Shown one piece after another: positions 12,435 to 21,255 of a DNA stretch of 25,073 nucleotides. The number at the start of each line of letters is the position of its first letter. Positions within the stretch are counted from its first letter, which is position 1. This DNA comes from an uncultured Faecalibacterium sp. (lineage in GTDB: Bacteria > Bacillota > Clostridia > Oscillospirales > Ruminococcaceae). Made by a program: the position numbers and the translations under genes. Below the pieces are notes generated by a model. That model had not been told where the DNA came from. It made no database searches and saw nothing but the letters and a program-made list of their open reading frames with translations. The DNA lies in contig CAKSWG010000027.1 of NCBI GenBank assembly GCA_934511465.1, positions 1-25,073 of the forward strand. The letters run 5' to 3'.

Positions 12435-13880
12435 ATGAAAAAGTATCTCAAAGCAGTGGTGTCCGGGCTGTGTGCAGCAGCACTGGCCCTTGGCTGTGTG
12501 GGCTGCGGCGGCGGTGCAAGCCAGACCGCAAAGCCCGCGCAGGTAACGAACATCACTGTGTGGACCTATTATAACGGCGACCAGCTGGAAAGCTTTACCA
12601 AGCTGGTGGACAAGTTCAACGAGACCGTGGGTGCCCAAAAGGGCATCGTGGTGTCCACCGAGAGTCAGGGCAGCGTCAACGATCTGGAAAAGAGCGTGAT
12701 GGACGCCGCCGATGGCAAGGTGGGTGCGGCGGCCATGCCCAACATCTTCTCGGCCTACGCCGACACCGCCTATGCGCTGGACCAGCTGGGCATGGTGGTG
12801 GACCTTGCCCCCTACCTGACCGACGACGAGAAGGCCCGGTTCATCGACGGCTACCTCTCCGAGGGCGATTTTGCGGGCAGCGGCAGCGTAAAAATTTTCC
12901 CGGTGGCAAAATCCACCGAGGTGATGCTGTTCAATGACACCGACTGGCAGGCCTTTGCCGCTGCCACCGGTGCCAGCTACAGCGACCTTTCCACCATAGA
13001 AGGGCTGGTGGCTGCCGCCGAAAAATACTACAACTGGACCGATGCCCAGACCGCCGCGCCGGACGATGGTAAGGCCCTGTTTGGCCGCGATGCCATGGCC
13101 AACTACATGCTGGTGGGCGCACAGCAGCTGGGCGACACCATTTTTGAGGTGAAGGACGGCAAAATGACCGTCAACTTCAGCCACGATGTGGCCCGCAAGC
13201 TGTGGGATAACTACTACGTGCCCTTCGTAAAGGGCTGGTTTGCCGCAACGGGCCGCTTCCGCAGCGACGACATCAAGACCGGCAACATTCTGGGCTGTGT
13301 GGGCTCCTGCTCCAGCGCCACCTTCTTCCCCAAGCAGGTGACGACCGACGACAACGTGAGCCACGAGATCAGCATGAAGGCGCTGCCCGCCCCGCAGTTT
13401 GCAAACGGCGAAGCCGTGGCTGTGCAGCAGGGCGCCGGCATGGTCGTGACCGCAGGCAGGGAAGAGGAGTTCAAGGCTTCGGTGGAGTTCCTCAAGTGGT
13501 TCATCCAGCCGGAGAACAACATCACCTTTTCGGTGGGCTCCGGCTACCTGCCCGTCACCAAGGAAGCCAATGATATGGAGCGGATCCTCTCCAGCGGGCT
13601 GGAGCTGACCGGCAATATGGAAGAGATCCTCACCAGCGCGGTGGATACCGTAAACGGCAGCCGCCTGTATACGCCCCATGCCTTTGCCAGCGGCAACGCC
13701 GCCCGCAAAGTGCTGGAGTACGGCCTGAGCGACCTTGCCGCCGCCGACCGCGACACCGTGGCCCAGCGCATCGCTGCGGGCCAGAGCGCGGCGGATGCCG
13801 AGGCCGCGTTCCTGACCGACGATCATTTTGAGGCATGGTACAAGGACATCTGCGCACAGCTTGCGCAGTACGAGGGCTGA
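12435..13880 (+). CDS. extracellular solute-binding lipoprotein (family 1) linked to c-di-GMP signalling
   Basis: The 481-residue protein has a lipoprotein signal peptide (MKKYLKAV, hydrophobic core, then ALALGCVGCGG, with either Cys at about residues 21 or 24 as anchor). The mature part reads like a family 1 periplasmic-type binding protein: ITVWTYYNGDQLESFTKLVD then KFNE near the N-terminus, VFPVAK-type hinge (KIFPVAKSTEVMLFN), and SVEFLKWFIQPEN late in the chain. The ligand is probably a sugar or other small organic molecule. No permease or ATPase gene follows. Instead, 35 bases downstream lies a membrane GGDEF-EAL protein in the same operon, so the binding protein probably presents ligand to that receptor. 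Confidence 0.88.
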   Translation: MKKYLKAVVSGLCAAALALGCVGCGGGASQTAKPAQVTNITVWTYYNGDQLESFTKLVDKFNETVGAQKGIVVSTESQGSVNDLEKSVMDAADGKVGAAAMPNIFSAYADTAYALDQLGMVVDLAPYLTDDEKARFIDGYLSEGDFAGSGSVKIFPVAKSTEVMLFNDTDWQAFAAATGASYSDLSTIEGLVAAAEKYYNWTDAQTAAPDDGKALFGRDAMANYMLVGAQQLGDTIFEVKDGKMTVNFSHDVARKLWDNYYVPFVKGWFAATGRFRSDDIKTGNILGCVGSCSSATFFPKQVTTDDNVSHEISMKALPAPQFANGEAVAVQQGAGMVVTAGREEEFKASVEFLKWFIQPENNITFSVGSGYLPVTKEANDMERILSSGLELTGNMEEILTSAVDTVNGSRLYTPHAFASGNAARKVLEYGLSDLAAADRDTVAQRIAAGQSAADAEAAFLTDDHFEAWYKDICAQLAQYEG

Positions 13881-13915
13881 AAAGCCATTGTCCACACGGG
13901 AAAGGGGACAGTGCG

Positions 13916-16900
13916 ATGCTGGACGTAAGAGAGACCGCAGCCAAAAAGACGGCCAGCCGTGAAAAGGGCCGGCCCATCTTCCGCAGCATTTTTACCGCCA
14001 TGATGATCATTCTGGTGGTGGAAGTGGTGCTGATGGTGGCCAGCATCAGCATCACCAATGTGACCGGCAGGCTGAACCAGTCCGCCAAGTACATCCTTTC
14101 CATGCAGGTGCGCAACCGTGTGGCCTATATGCAGGACACCATGCAGAAAGCGCAGGACTTGTCCGAGCTTTCCAACCAGATCGACCATACCGTGCTTGCG
14201 ATGGTAGAAAACGGCACCCTTGCGCTGAACGACCTGAACACCGCCGGCGAAGCCAGCGACGCACTGCTGGCGGCCATTGCGCCGGAGCTGGTGGATACCT
14301 TGCGCGCAAGGCCGGTGAGCGGCATCTTTGTGGTGCTGAACACGCAGAACCTGCGCACCAAAGAGGTGGGCACCCCCATGGCCGGCATCTACCTGCGGGA
14401 TCTGGACCCGGACGCCCGTGCCTCGGAGGAAAATGCCGACCTGATGATCGAGCGTGGCAGCGCCGCCGTGGTCAAAACGCTGGGCATCACCACCGATAAA
14501 AGCTGGAAGCCCACCTTCAGCTATCAGGGCCTGCGCGGCAATGGCTTTTTAAAAACGCCCTATTTGCAGGCGTATGATGATAAGGCCCGGCTGGCCGAGG
14601 AGGACTATGGCCGCTGGACCACCAGCGCCTACAAAATGGTGGGCGATGACCGCACGGCCATTGCCTACTCCGAGCCGCTGATCCTGCCGGACGGCACCGT
14701 GTACGGCGTGGTGGGCGTGGAGATGCTGATCAGCTACTTGCAGGCAAAGCTGCCCTACGGCGAGCTGCAAGACGGCAATACCGGTACCTATTATCTGGTG
14801 TCCACCACCGCCGGAGAGGACGCGCAGGACTTTGTGGTAAGCAAGGCCGTGACCTCCAGCGAGGACGTGACCGCCATGGAAGCACCGGCGGGCATGATGG
14901 ATTGCAGCATCCGGGACGGCGAGTGCTGGCTGACCCTGCGCGACAAACGGTATTACGCGGTGATGGAGCCCATCTCCCTGTACAACCGCAACGCGCCCTT
15001 CGCAAACGAGCGCTGGATGCTGATCGGCACGGTGAGCAGCCGGGTGCTGTTTGAGTTTGCCAACAATGTGCGCAGAATGCTCACCGTTGCCATTGTGGCC
15101 ACACTGGTGCTGGGCGCGCTGGGCAGCCTGATCGTGGCCCGCAACTTGGCCCGCCCGGTGGAGCTTTTGTACACCGAAGTGGTGGAAGGGCAGGAGAAAA
15201 AGCAGTTCCCGCAGCTTTCCCGCACCAAGATCCGGGAGCTGGACCGCTTGGCCGACGCCCTTACCAGCCTGAACAGCGAGCTGGTGAACAACTCCACCAA
15301 GTTTTTGCGCATCATGGATATGGCCAGCGTGGAGCTGGGCGGCTACGAGCTGCGGTTCGACACCGGCAGCGTGTATGCCACCGATAATTTCTTTGCCCTG
15401 CTGGGCGAGCCGGAGGCGGACAGCAGGAACATGAGCGTGCGCCGCTTTGAGGAAAAGCTGAACCGCATCCAGTTGGTGCGGCCCTGCTCCACCACCGCCG
15501 AGGGCGACAAGCTGCTCACCATCCGGCAGAACGGCACCTCGCGCTACATCATGCTGCGCGTCACCACCGACCGCTTTACGCAGGTGGGGCTGGCCGAGGA
15601 CGTCACTGCGGCCACGCTGGAGCGCATGCGCATCGAGCACGAGCGCGACTACGATATCCTCACCGGCCTGTACAACCGTCAGGCCTTCCACCGCGTGTGC
15701 GCGGAGCTGTTTGCGGACCCGCAGCAGCTGGGCGTTGCCGCGCTGGTGATGATGGATCTGGACAACCTCAAGCACATCAACGACACCTATGGCCACGACT
15801 GGGGCGACCAGTACATCCACCGCACAGGCCGGTGCTTAGCCGAGAACACCCCCACCGGCACGGTGGTGGCCCGCCTTTCCGGCGATGAGTTCATGCTGCT
15901 GTTCTACGGCTACGCAAGCCGCGACGCCATCCGCGCAAAGGTCGGCGCCCTGAGCGATGCCATGCAGCAGAGCGTGGCCATCCTGCCCAGCGGCAGCGAG
16001 CTGCGCATCAGCATTTCCGGCGGTGTGGCATGGTACCCGGACGATGGCACCGACATGGACACCCTCAAAAAGTACGCCGACTTTGCCCTGTATCAGGTCA
16101 AGCGCACCAACAAGGGCCACTTGGAAGAGTTCAGCATGGAGGTGTACAAGCGGGAAGCACAGGCCGCACAGCTGCGGCGCGACTTCCAGCAATTGCTCAC
16201 CGAAGAGCGGGTGTACTATGTGTTCCAGCCCATCTTCTCGGTCCGCACCGGGCAGGTGATGGCCTACGAGGCCCTGATGCGCTCCGATATGGAGTCGCTG
16301 CGCTCGCCCGCCACCATCATGAAGCTGGCGCAGGAGCAGGGCGCGCTGTATGAGATCGAGCGGCTGACCTTCTTCAAGTCTCTGGAGACCTTCGACCACC
16401 TGCGCACCGAGGGCCTTGTGCGCAGCGATGCGCTGCTGTTCATCAACTCCATTGCAAGCATCAGCCTGCCCAGAGAGGACAGCGAGTACATGGACGCCCG
16501 CTGGCACGCGCTGCGCCGCCAGATGGTGATCGAGATCACCGAGGAAGAAGAGATGAACCGCGAAGCGCTGGAGGCCAAGCGCCATGCACCGGGCTTCTCC
16601 GGCATGTTTGCGCTGGACGATTACGGCAGCGGCTACTCCAACGAGGGCCACCTGCTGGAGCTTTCGCCCCGGTTCATCAAGGTGGATATCGCCATCATCC
16701 GCGACATCGATACGGACCCGGACAAGCAGCAGATCGTGCGCAACATCGTGGCCTATGCCCACCCGCGCAGCATGCAGATCATTGCCGAGGGCGTGGAGAA
16801 CGCCGCCGAGATGCGCAAGGTGATCGAGCTGGGCGCGGACGCCTTACAGGGCTTCTTCCTTGCAAAGCCCGCCGCCATCCCGGCGCATATCGCCCCCGCC

Positions 16901-16948
16901 GCACGGCAGGTGATCGCCGCGTGCCACTCCGCTTCCGACAGCGGCTGA
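13916..16948 (+). CDS. membrane sensor with GGDEF and EAL domains
   Basis: The 1010-residue protein has a membrane helix near 25-45, an outside sensor domain of about 340 residues (46-385, dCACHE-like size) and a second helix near 388-408. A HAMP/linker segment and a PAS-like region (about 480-570) follow. The GGDEF domain (about 575-720) begins YDILTGLYNRQAF and carries SGDEF near 655 instead of GGDEF, with no RxxD inhibitory site upstream. The EAL domain (about 740-990) keeps EALMR (784), the Asn of INS, EITEEE, DDYGSG (901), IKVD and AEGVEN, so c-di-GMP phosphodiesterase activity is expected. Cyclase activity is less certain. The start at 13916 follows AAAGGGG. It is co-transcribed with the upstream binding protein and ends at its own terminator. 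Confidence 0.92.
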   Translation: MLDVRETAAKKTASREKGRPIFRSIFTAMMIILVVEVVLMVASISITNVTGRLNQSAKYILSMQVRNRVAYMQDTMQKAQDLSELSNQIDHTVLAMVENGTLALNDLNTAGEASDALLAAIAPELVDTLRARPVSGIFVVLNTQNLRTKEVGTPMAGIYLRDLDPDARASEENADLMIERGSAAVVKTLGITTDKSWKPTFSYQGLRGNGFLKTPYLQAYDDKARLAEEDYGRWTTSAYKMVGDDRTAIAYSEPLILPDGTVYGVVGVEMLISYLQAKLPYGELQDGNTGTYYLVSTTAGEDAQDFVVSKAVTSSEDVTAMEAPAGMMDCSIRDGECWLTLRDKRYYAVMEPISLYNRNAPFANERWMLIGTVSSRVLFEFANNVRRMLTVAIVATLVLGALGSLIVARNLARPVELLYTEVVEGQEKKQFPQLSRTKIRELDRLADALTSLNSELVNNSTKFLRIMDMASVELGGYELRFDTGSVYATDNFFALLGEPEADSRNMSVRRFEEKLNRIQLVRPCSTTAEGDKLLTIRQNGTSRYIMLRVTTDRFTQVGLAEDVTAATLERMRIEHERDYDILTGLYNRQAFHRVCAELFADPQQLGVAALVMMDLDNLKHINDTYGHDWGDQYIHRTGRCLAENTPTGTVVARLSGDEFMLLFYGYASRDAIRAKVGALSDAMQQSVAILPSGSELRISISGGVAWYPDDGTDMDTLKKYADFALYQVKRTNKGHLEEFSMEVYKREAQAAQLRRDFQQLLTEERVYYVFQPIFSVRTGQVMAYEALMRSDMESLRSPATIMKLAQEQGALYEIERLTFFKSLETFDHLRTEGLVRSDALLFINSIASISLPREDSEYMDARWHALRRQMVIEITEEEEMNREALEAKRHAPGFSGMFALDDYGSGYSNEGHLLELSPRFIKVDIAIIRDIDTDPDKQQIVRNIVAYAHPRSMQIIAEGVENAAEMRKVIELGADALQGFFLAKPAAIPAHIAPAARQVIAACHSASDSG

Positions 16949-16958
16949 AACCAACCAT

Positions 16959-16990
16959 AAAAAGTCCCGCAGAAATGCGGGACTTTTTTG
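16959..16990 (+). terminator. terminator of the solute-binding/GGDEF-EAL operon
   Basis: AAAAAGTCCCGCA (16959-16971) pairs with TGCGGGACTTTTT (16976-16988) around GAAA, ending in a T run. Confidence 0.95.
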
Positions 16991-17004
16991 GTATCTTCCG
17001 CAAG

Positions 17005-17149
17005 GCGACAGCAGCAAGATGCCGTTTGCCGCTGCGGCCCCTGCGGTGAAAAATGTGTTTGGAGCGCTCCGCAGAGCGCGACAAACGCAAATATATAAAA
17101 TAATTTTCCGCTATTGATGCCCAGAGCAAAGCGGAGGGCATTTAAAATA
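17005..17149 (+). repeat. dispersed intergenic repeat D, copy 2
   Basis: It starts gcgacagcagcaagatgccg, carries a GGAGCGCTCC-gcaga-GCGCG hairpin followed by acaaacgcaaat, an AT-rich stretch taattttccgct, and ends atgcccagagc...gcggagggcatttaaaat. It matches 11807-11935 and 19278-19420 at both ends. Confidence 0.82.
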
Positions 17150-17259
17150 GTGGCCGCTGACCAGAAGCGAAGAATTTTTCCTTCCGCCACTGGCGCATTG
17201 CCGCACGCTGCGGTATACTGGTGGTGCGAAAAATAACAGCACGGGAGGTGCTTTTTTGT

Positions 17260-18204
17260 ATGGTACAGGTAGACCTCATCACCGGCTTTCTGGGCGCAGG
17301 CAAAACCACGTTCCTGCGCCGGTATGTCCGGTACCTTGTGGCACAGGGCCACAACGTCTGCATTCTGGAAAACGACTTTGGCGCCGTGAACGTGGATGCC
17401 ATGCTGGTACAGGACCTGCTGGGCCCGCACTGCGACCTTGAGACCATCAGCGGCGGGTGCGACTGCGACACTCACCAGCGCCGGATGCGCACCAAGCTCA
17501 TCGCCATGGCCATGCGCGGGTTCGACCGCGTGGTGGTGGAGCCCAGCGGCATTTTTGATGTGGACGAGTTTTTTGACGTGTTGCGGGACGACCCGCTGGA
17601 CCGCTGGTACCGGCTGGGCAGCGTGATCGCCATTGTGGACGCCATGCTGCCGGAACAGCTCTCGCCGCAGGCGGAGTACGTGCTGGCCTCCGAGGCGGCC
17701 AATGCGGGCCGGGTGCTGGTAAGCCGCACTCAGCAGGCCGGGCAGGCGCAGACGGCTGCCGCCGTGGCCCACCTTGCCCGCGCGCTGGAAGGCTGCAAGT
17801 GCTCCCGCCGCTTTGCACCGGAGGAGATCCTCACCAAGGACTGGGCCGGCCTGACCGATGCGGACCTTGCCGCCATCGCCGCCTGCGGCCACAAGCAGGC
17901 CAGCTGTGAGAAGCTGCATTTTGACGAGCACGAAGCCTTCGGCTCCCTGTGCTTTCTGGAAAAGCACCTCACGCTGGACGGGCTGCAACAGGCAGCGGAC
18001 CGCCTGTTTGCGGATGCCGCCTGCGGCCATGTGCTGCGGGTAAAGGGCTTTGCGCCGGACCCGCAGGGCAAAACCGGCTGGCTGGAGCTCAACGCCACCG
18101 CCGCAGGCAGAACGCTGGCCCCCATCCCGCAGGGGCAGGACGTGCTGATCGTGATCGGCGAAGGGCTGGACAAAGCTGCCATCGAGGCCCGGCTGACCCA
18201 ATAA
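17260..18204 (+). CDS. COG0523-family (CobW/YjiA-like) GTPase with altered metal motif
   Basis: The 314-residue P-loop protein has GFLGAGKTT at 9-17, ENDFGAVNVD at about 37-46 and EPSGIFDVDEFFD as Walker B region, the signature of COG0523 metallochaperone-type GTPases. The usual metal-binding CxCC is CDCD here (Cys67, Cys69), so the third Cys is replaced by Asp. The usual NKxD guanine-specificity motif is replaced by SRTQ after VLV. Scattered Cys and His later (CKCSRR, CGHKQASCEKLHFDEHE) may add metal ligands. The C-terminus is a CobW_C-like domain. GGGAGGT precedes the ATG at 17260. The downstream membrane gene starts 47 bases after the stop and is probably co-transcribed. Confidence 0.88.
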   Translation: MVQVDLITGFLGAGKTTFLRRYVRYLVAQGHNVCILENDFGAVNVDAMLVQDLLGPHCDLETISGGCDCDTHQRRMRTKLIAMAMRGFDRVVVEPSGIFDVDEFFDVLRDDPLDRWYRLGSVIAIVDAMLPEQLSPQAEYVLASEAANAGRVLVSRTQQAGQAQTAAAVAHLARALEGCKCSRRFAPEEILTKDWAGLTDADLAAIAACGHKQASCEKLHFDEHEAFGSLCFLEKHLTLDGLQQAADRLFADAACGHVLRVKGFAPDPQGKTGWLELNATAAGRTLAPIPQGQDVLIVIGEGLDKAAIEARLTQ

Positions 18205-18251
18205 GTTTTCCACAAACAAAACCGCATCTGGTGCAAAAAAGGAGAAGGACC

Positions 18252-18896
18252 ATGGAAAAGACCCGGCAGACCCCCTCGGTACGGCGCATCACCGGCATGG
18301 TGACAGGCGTTGTGATCATTGCCCTTGGCATTGCGCTGTTCAAGCAGGCGCATCTTGGCAACGACTCCATCAGTGCGCTGAACATGCGGCTGGCAGAGCT
18401 GCTGGGCATTTCACTGGGCGTGGAGAACATCTGCATCAACGTGCTGTTTTTCATCATCCAGTTCTGGTCTGGCCGCAAGTACATCGGCCTTGGCACCTTT
18501 GTCAACGGCCTTGGCATCGGTTTCATCGTCACTGCGTTCTACGACCCCATCGCGGCCTTGTTTGGCCCGGCAGAGGCGGCGGGCCTGCCGGTGCAGCTCT
18601 TGTGGATGGCTGTGGCTGTGCCAGTAACGGCGCTGGGCGTCTCGCTGTACCAGACGGCCGACCTCGGCATTGCGCCGTATGATTACCTTTCCCTCGGCCT
18701 GCGGGACCACACGCCCTTCCCGTATTTCGGGTGCCGCGTGTTCACCGATGCACTGTGCGCACTGCTGTGCTGGCTGCTGGGCGGCCTTGTGGGCGTGGGC
18801 ACCCTTGTGTGCGCCTTCTGCCTTGGGCCTTTCATCCAGTTCTTCGACGGGCACTTCTCCCGCAAGGTGCTGAAATATCAGCCGGTGAAGGGATAA
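18252..18896 (+). CDS. YczE/YyaS/YitT-family integral membrane protein
   Basis: The 214-residue protein has about five to six hydrophobic segments and the double motif of this family: GIALFKQAHLGNDSISALN in the first half and GVSLYQTADLGIAPYDYLSL in the second, an internal repeat. The substrate or role of the family is unknown. AAAAGGAGAAGG gives a strong ribosome site for the ATG at 18252. It probably forms a two-gene operon with the COG0523 GTPase, which raises a link to metal handling, but that is only suggested by position. Confidence 0.85.
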   Translation: MEKTRQTPSVRRITGMVTGVVIIALGIALFKQAHLGNDSISALNMRLAELLGISLGVENICINVLFFIIQFWSGRKYIGLGTFVNGLGIGFIVTAFYDPIAALFGPAEAAGLPVQLLWMAVAVPVTALGVSLYQTADLGIAPYDYLSLGLRDHTPFPYFGCRVFTDALCALLCWLLGGLVGVGTLVCAFCLGPFIQFFDGHFSRKVLKYQPVKG

Positions 18897-18908
18897 GTTT
18901 TTAAGATT

Positions 18909-18955
18909 GCAAACAAAGCCAGCCCCGCGGAACTTGTCGGGGCTGGCTTGTTTGC
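18909..18955. terminator. long stem-loop after the YczE-like gene
   Basis: GCAAACAAAGCCAGCCCCG (18909-18927) pairs with the complementary arm at 18938-18955. T content after the stem is modest (GTTTG), so termination is likely but not textbook. Confidence 0.72.
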
Positions 18956-18959
18956 GTTT

Positions 18960-19277
18960 GGAATGCTTCCTGTGCAGAACGTGGTCGTGTGGGGCACGTT
19001 TTATGCCTTTTGCAAAAAGCATCGCCGCCGGGTTTGTTCTCTTTTGGTTGCAAAAGAGAACCAGAAAACAACCAGCGATTTCAACGCGCTGGATCCATGA
19101 AAAAGGGGCTGCACGCCCCTTTTAGACCCCAAAGCAGTTGGGCTCCATACAAAAAATCCAAGTCGCTCCGCTAAAGGATTTTTTGTGTTACGCCGATTTA
19201 GAGTCGCTTGCGCGACGTGCCGTACGGGTTGACCGTGTGTTTTTACCTGTTGACGCGGATGCTCCCGCAGGGAGCCA
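18960..19277. other. non-coding interval with several hairpins
   Basis: I see no gene. Separate palindromes stand at 19036-19061 (GTTCTCTTTT with AAAAGAGAAC), about 19100-19123 (AAAAGGGGC with GCCCCTTTT), 19151-19183 (AAAAAATCC with GGATTTTTT) and 19204-19216 (GTCGC-ttgc-GCGAC). The block leads straight into repeat D copy 3. Confidence 0.7.
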
Positions 19278-19420
19278 GCGACAGCAAATGCCGTGAATCT
19301 GAACGACCCTTCCCGTGAAAAAGCAGATCCGAAAAGCCCGCAGGCTTTTCGGATCTGCAAATTTAAAAATAATTTTCCCTCTGAATATGCCCAGAGCGAA
19401 GCGGAAGGCATTTAAAATCA
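19278..19420 (+). repeat. dispersed intergenic repeat D, copy 3
   Basis: It starts gcgacagcaaatgccgt and ends atgcccagagcgaagcgga...ggcatttaaaatca, like copies 1 and 2, with an AT-rich taattttcc segment. The central hairpin is different. Its right end overlaps the stop codon of the PTS gene. Confidence 0.82.
19318..19358 (-). terminator. terminator of the PTS IIA gene, inside repeat D
   Basis: A perfect 16-pair stem (GCAGATCCGAAAAGCC at 19323-19338 with 19343-19358, loop cgca) is followed on the minus strand by TTTTT. Confidence 0.88.
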
Positions 19421-19933
19421 GAACTTGAACAGCGGGGTGCCTGCCAGCACATCGCCTTCGGCCAGCATCTTCAGCTCGCCCAAGTCGTCGCCGTTGGTCA
19501 CGATGATGGCGGTTGCGGTGGGATGGCCTGCGGCGCGGATGGCGTCCAGATCGATCTTCAGCAGCGGGGTGCCGGCCTTGACCTTGTCGCCCTCTTTCAC
19601 CAGTGCCTTGAAGCCCTTGCCCTGCATCTCCACGGTGTCCATGCCAACATGGATCAGGATCTCGATGCCGTCCTCGCTGGTCAGGCCCACAGCGTGCAGG
19701 GTGGAAGCTACCTGATTCACGGTGCCGTCAAACGGGGCGTACACGGTCTTGCCGGTGGGCTCGATGCCGCAGCCGGGGCCAAGGATGCCCTGTGCAAAGG
19801 TCTCGTCGGGGATGTCGGCCTGTGCCAGCACCTTGCCGCGCAGCGGCGTCAGAACCGTCTTGCTCTGACCAAAAAATTTAGCGGTCTCTTCTTCTTCGGC
19901 CTTGCCGCCGAACAGCTTGTCAAAAAAGCCCAT
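19418..19933 (-). CDS. PTS glucose-type IIA protein (Crr-like)
   Basis: The 171-residue cytoplasmic phosphocarrier takes phosphate from HPr and passes it to a sugar-specific IIB. It has the single IIA-glc fold with TVYAPFDGTV, His80 and the phosphorylated His95 in ILIHVGMDTVE, then GTPLLKIDL. The N-terminal 20 residues (FFDKLFGGKAEEEE) are a charged extension as in Crr-type proteins. The start at 19933 follows GGAAGG. It stands alone, with no IIBC gene next to it, so it probably serves several separately encoded permeases or has a regulatory role. Its terminator is provided by repeat D copy 3. Confidence 0.93.
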   Translation of the reverse strand: MGFFDKLFGGKAEEEETAKFFGQSKTVLTPLRGKVLAQADIPDETFAQGILGPGCGIEPTGKTVYAPFDGTVNQVASTLHAVGLTSEDGIEILIHVGMDTVEMQGKGFKALVKEGDKVKAGTPLLKIDLDAIRAAGHPTATAIIVTNGDDLGELKMLAEGDVLAGTPLFKF

Positions 19934-20019
19934 GGTAAAATACCTTCCTTCCAATCACTTTACAGGAAGCGGCGGCGCAGTGCAGCCGTCCGTCTCCGAA
20001 CCCAATGTGGTACACCCAA

Positions 20020-20048
20020 AAGATACCATATCGTGAAGAAAATTGCAA
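20020..20048 (-). promoter_or_regulatory. promoter of the PTS IIA gene
   Basis: On the minus strand TTGCAA (20043-20048) and an extended -10 (TGG-TATCTT, hexamer 20020-20025) are 17 bases apart. Confidence 0.7.
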
Positions 20049-20089
20049 TCGATATCCTGCATAAAATCGGCAGAAAATCTTCGGCAGGG

Positions 20090-21112
20090 TCACATCAGGG
20101 CGATCAGCTGCTCGATCTCCTCCATGCGGGTGGCCCAGCTGGTGGCAATGCGCATCACGGTGTGGGTGTCGTCGTACTTCTCCCAGAAGCCGAACTTCGC
20201 CTTACCTTCCAGCGCTTCCAGCTGGCTGTTTGCCAGAATGGGGAACACCTGATTGGTGGGCGACTGCATATAAAAGCGGTAGCCCTTGGCGGCAAGGCCC
20301 TCTTTGAGGCGGTCGGCGGTGTCGATGGCGTTGCGGCTGATGCGGGTGTACAGCTCATCGGTGAACAGCACGTCGAACTGCAAGCCCAGCAGGCGACCCT
20401 TGGCAAGCAGCGCGCCCTGCTGCTTGACCATGGTCATAAAGTGGGCCGGTGCACCGTGGGGGAACACCACAGCCTCGCCGCACAGTGCGCCTACCTTGGT
20501 GCCGCCGATGTAGAACACATCGGTCAGGCGGGCGATGTCGGGCAGGGTGACGTCGGTACCCTTGGCCATCAGGCCGTAGCCAAGGCGTGCGCCGTCCATG
20601 AACAGAGGCATGTGGTACTGCCGGCACACGGCGTGCAGCTCTTCCAGCTCTGCTTTGGTGTACAGGGTGCCGTATTCGGAAGGGTGGGAGATGTACACCA
20701 TGCCGGGGAACACCATGTGGTCGTGGTTGGCATCGGCGTAGAAGGTGGCGCACCAGCTGTGCACATCGGCGGCGCTCACCTTGCCCTCGTGGGCGGGCAG
20801 CGGGATGACCTTGTGGCCGGTGTACTCGATGGCACCGGCTTCGTGGGCGGCAACGTGGCCGGTGGCGGCGGCCAGCACGCCCTGCCAGCGTTGCAGCATG
20901 GACGCAATGACGATGGCGTTGGTCTGGGTGCCGCCGGAGATAAAGTACACATCTGCATCCGGGCAGCCGCAGGCGGCGCAGATCTTGGCCTTTGCGCTGG
21001 CGCAGTAGGGGTCGGTGCCGTAGCCGGGCACCTTTTCAAAGTTGGTCTCGGCCAGCTTTTGCAAAATAGCGGGGTGTGCACCCTCGCAGTAGTCGTTCTC
21101 AAAATAAAGCAT
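20090..21112 (-). CDS. low-specificity L-threonine aldolase-like PLP enzyme
   Basis: The 340-residue fold-type I PLP enzyme would cleave L-threonine or allo-threonine to glycine and acetaldehyde. Landmarks are ISGGTQTNAIVIA near residue 58, His90 in AAHEAGAIE (stacks on PLP), MDGARLGYG at 172-180 and the PLP lysine K206 in YIGGTKVGA. The length is normal. AGGAGAA precedes the ATG at 21112. It is monocistronic with a good promoter. A related beta-eliminating lyase is the only alternative I would consider. Confidence 0.92.
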   Translation of the reverse strand: MLYFENDYCEGAHPAILQKLAETNFEKVPGYGTDPYCASAKAKICAACGCPDADVYFISGGTQTNAIVIASMLQRWQGVLAAATGHVAAHEAGAIEYTGHKVIPLPAHEGKVSAADVHSWCATFYADANHDHMVFPGMVYISHPSEYGTLYTKAELEELHAVCRQYHMPLFMDGARLGYGLMAKGTDVTLPDIARLTDVFYIGGTKVGALCGEAVVFPHGAPAHFMTMVKQQGALLAKGRLLGLQFDVLFTDELYTRISRNAIDTADRLKEGLAAKGYRFYMQSPTNQVFPILANSQLEALEGKAKFGFWEKYDDTHTVMRIATSWATRMEEIEQLIALM

Positions 21113-21155
21113 CTGTCATTCTCCTGATCCAGTGAGATAAAACGCGGATAAGGCT

Positions 21156-21184
21156 ATTCTACTACGGGGGAGGGGGAGTGTCAA
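21156..21184 (-). promoter_or_regulatory. threonine aldolase promoter
   Basis: On the minus strand TTGACA (21179-21184) and TAGAAT (21156-21161) are 17 bases apart. The spacer is C-rich (CCCCCTCCCCC). Confidence 0.82.
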
Positions 21185-21255
21185 ATCCCGGTCCCCGCAT
21201 CTTGCCGGGGAGCCGGCGCGGGAGACAACTCCCCCTTTACGGCAAAGGATTTTTG

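Noticed and set aside
12330..13895. Minus-strand frame of 521 codons opposite the solute-binding protein
   Set aside because: Shadow of a convincing lipoprotein gene with signal peptide and ribosome site.
17191..17219. Sigma-A promoter before the COG0523 gene
   Set aside because: TATACT at 17214-17219 is good but no acceptable -35 lies at 16-18 bases.
19523..21127. Plus-strand frame of 534 codons opposite the PTS IIA and threonine aldolase genes
   Set aside because: It spans two well-supported minus-strand genes and their promoters; composition is typical of an antisense frame.
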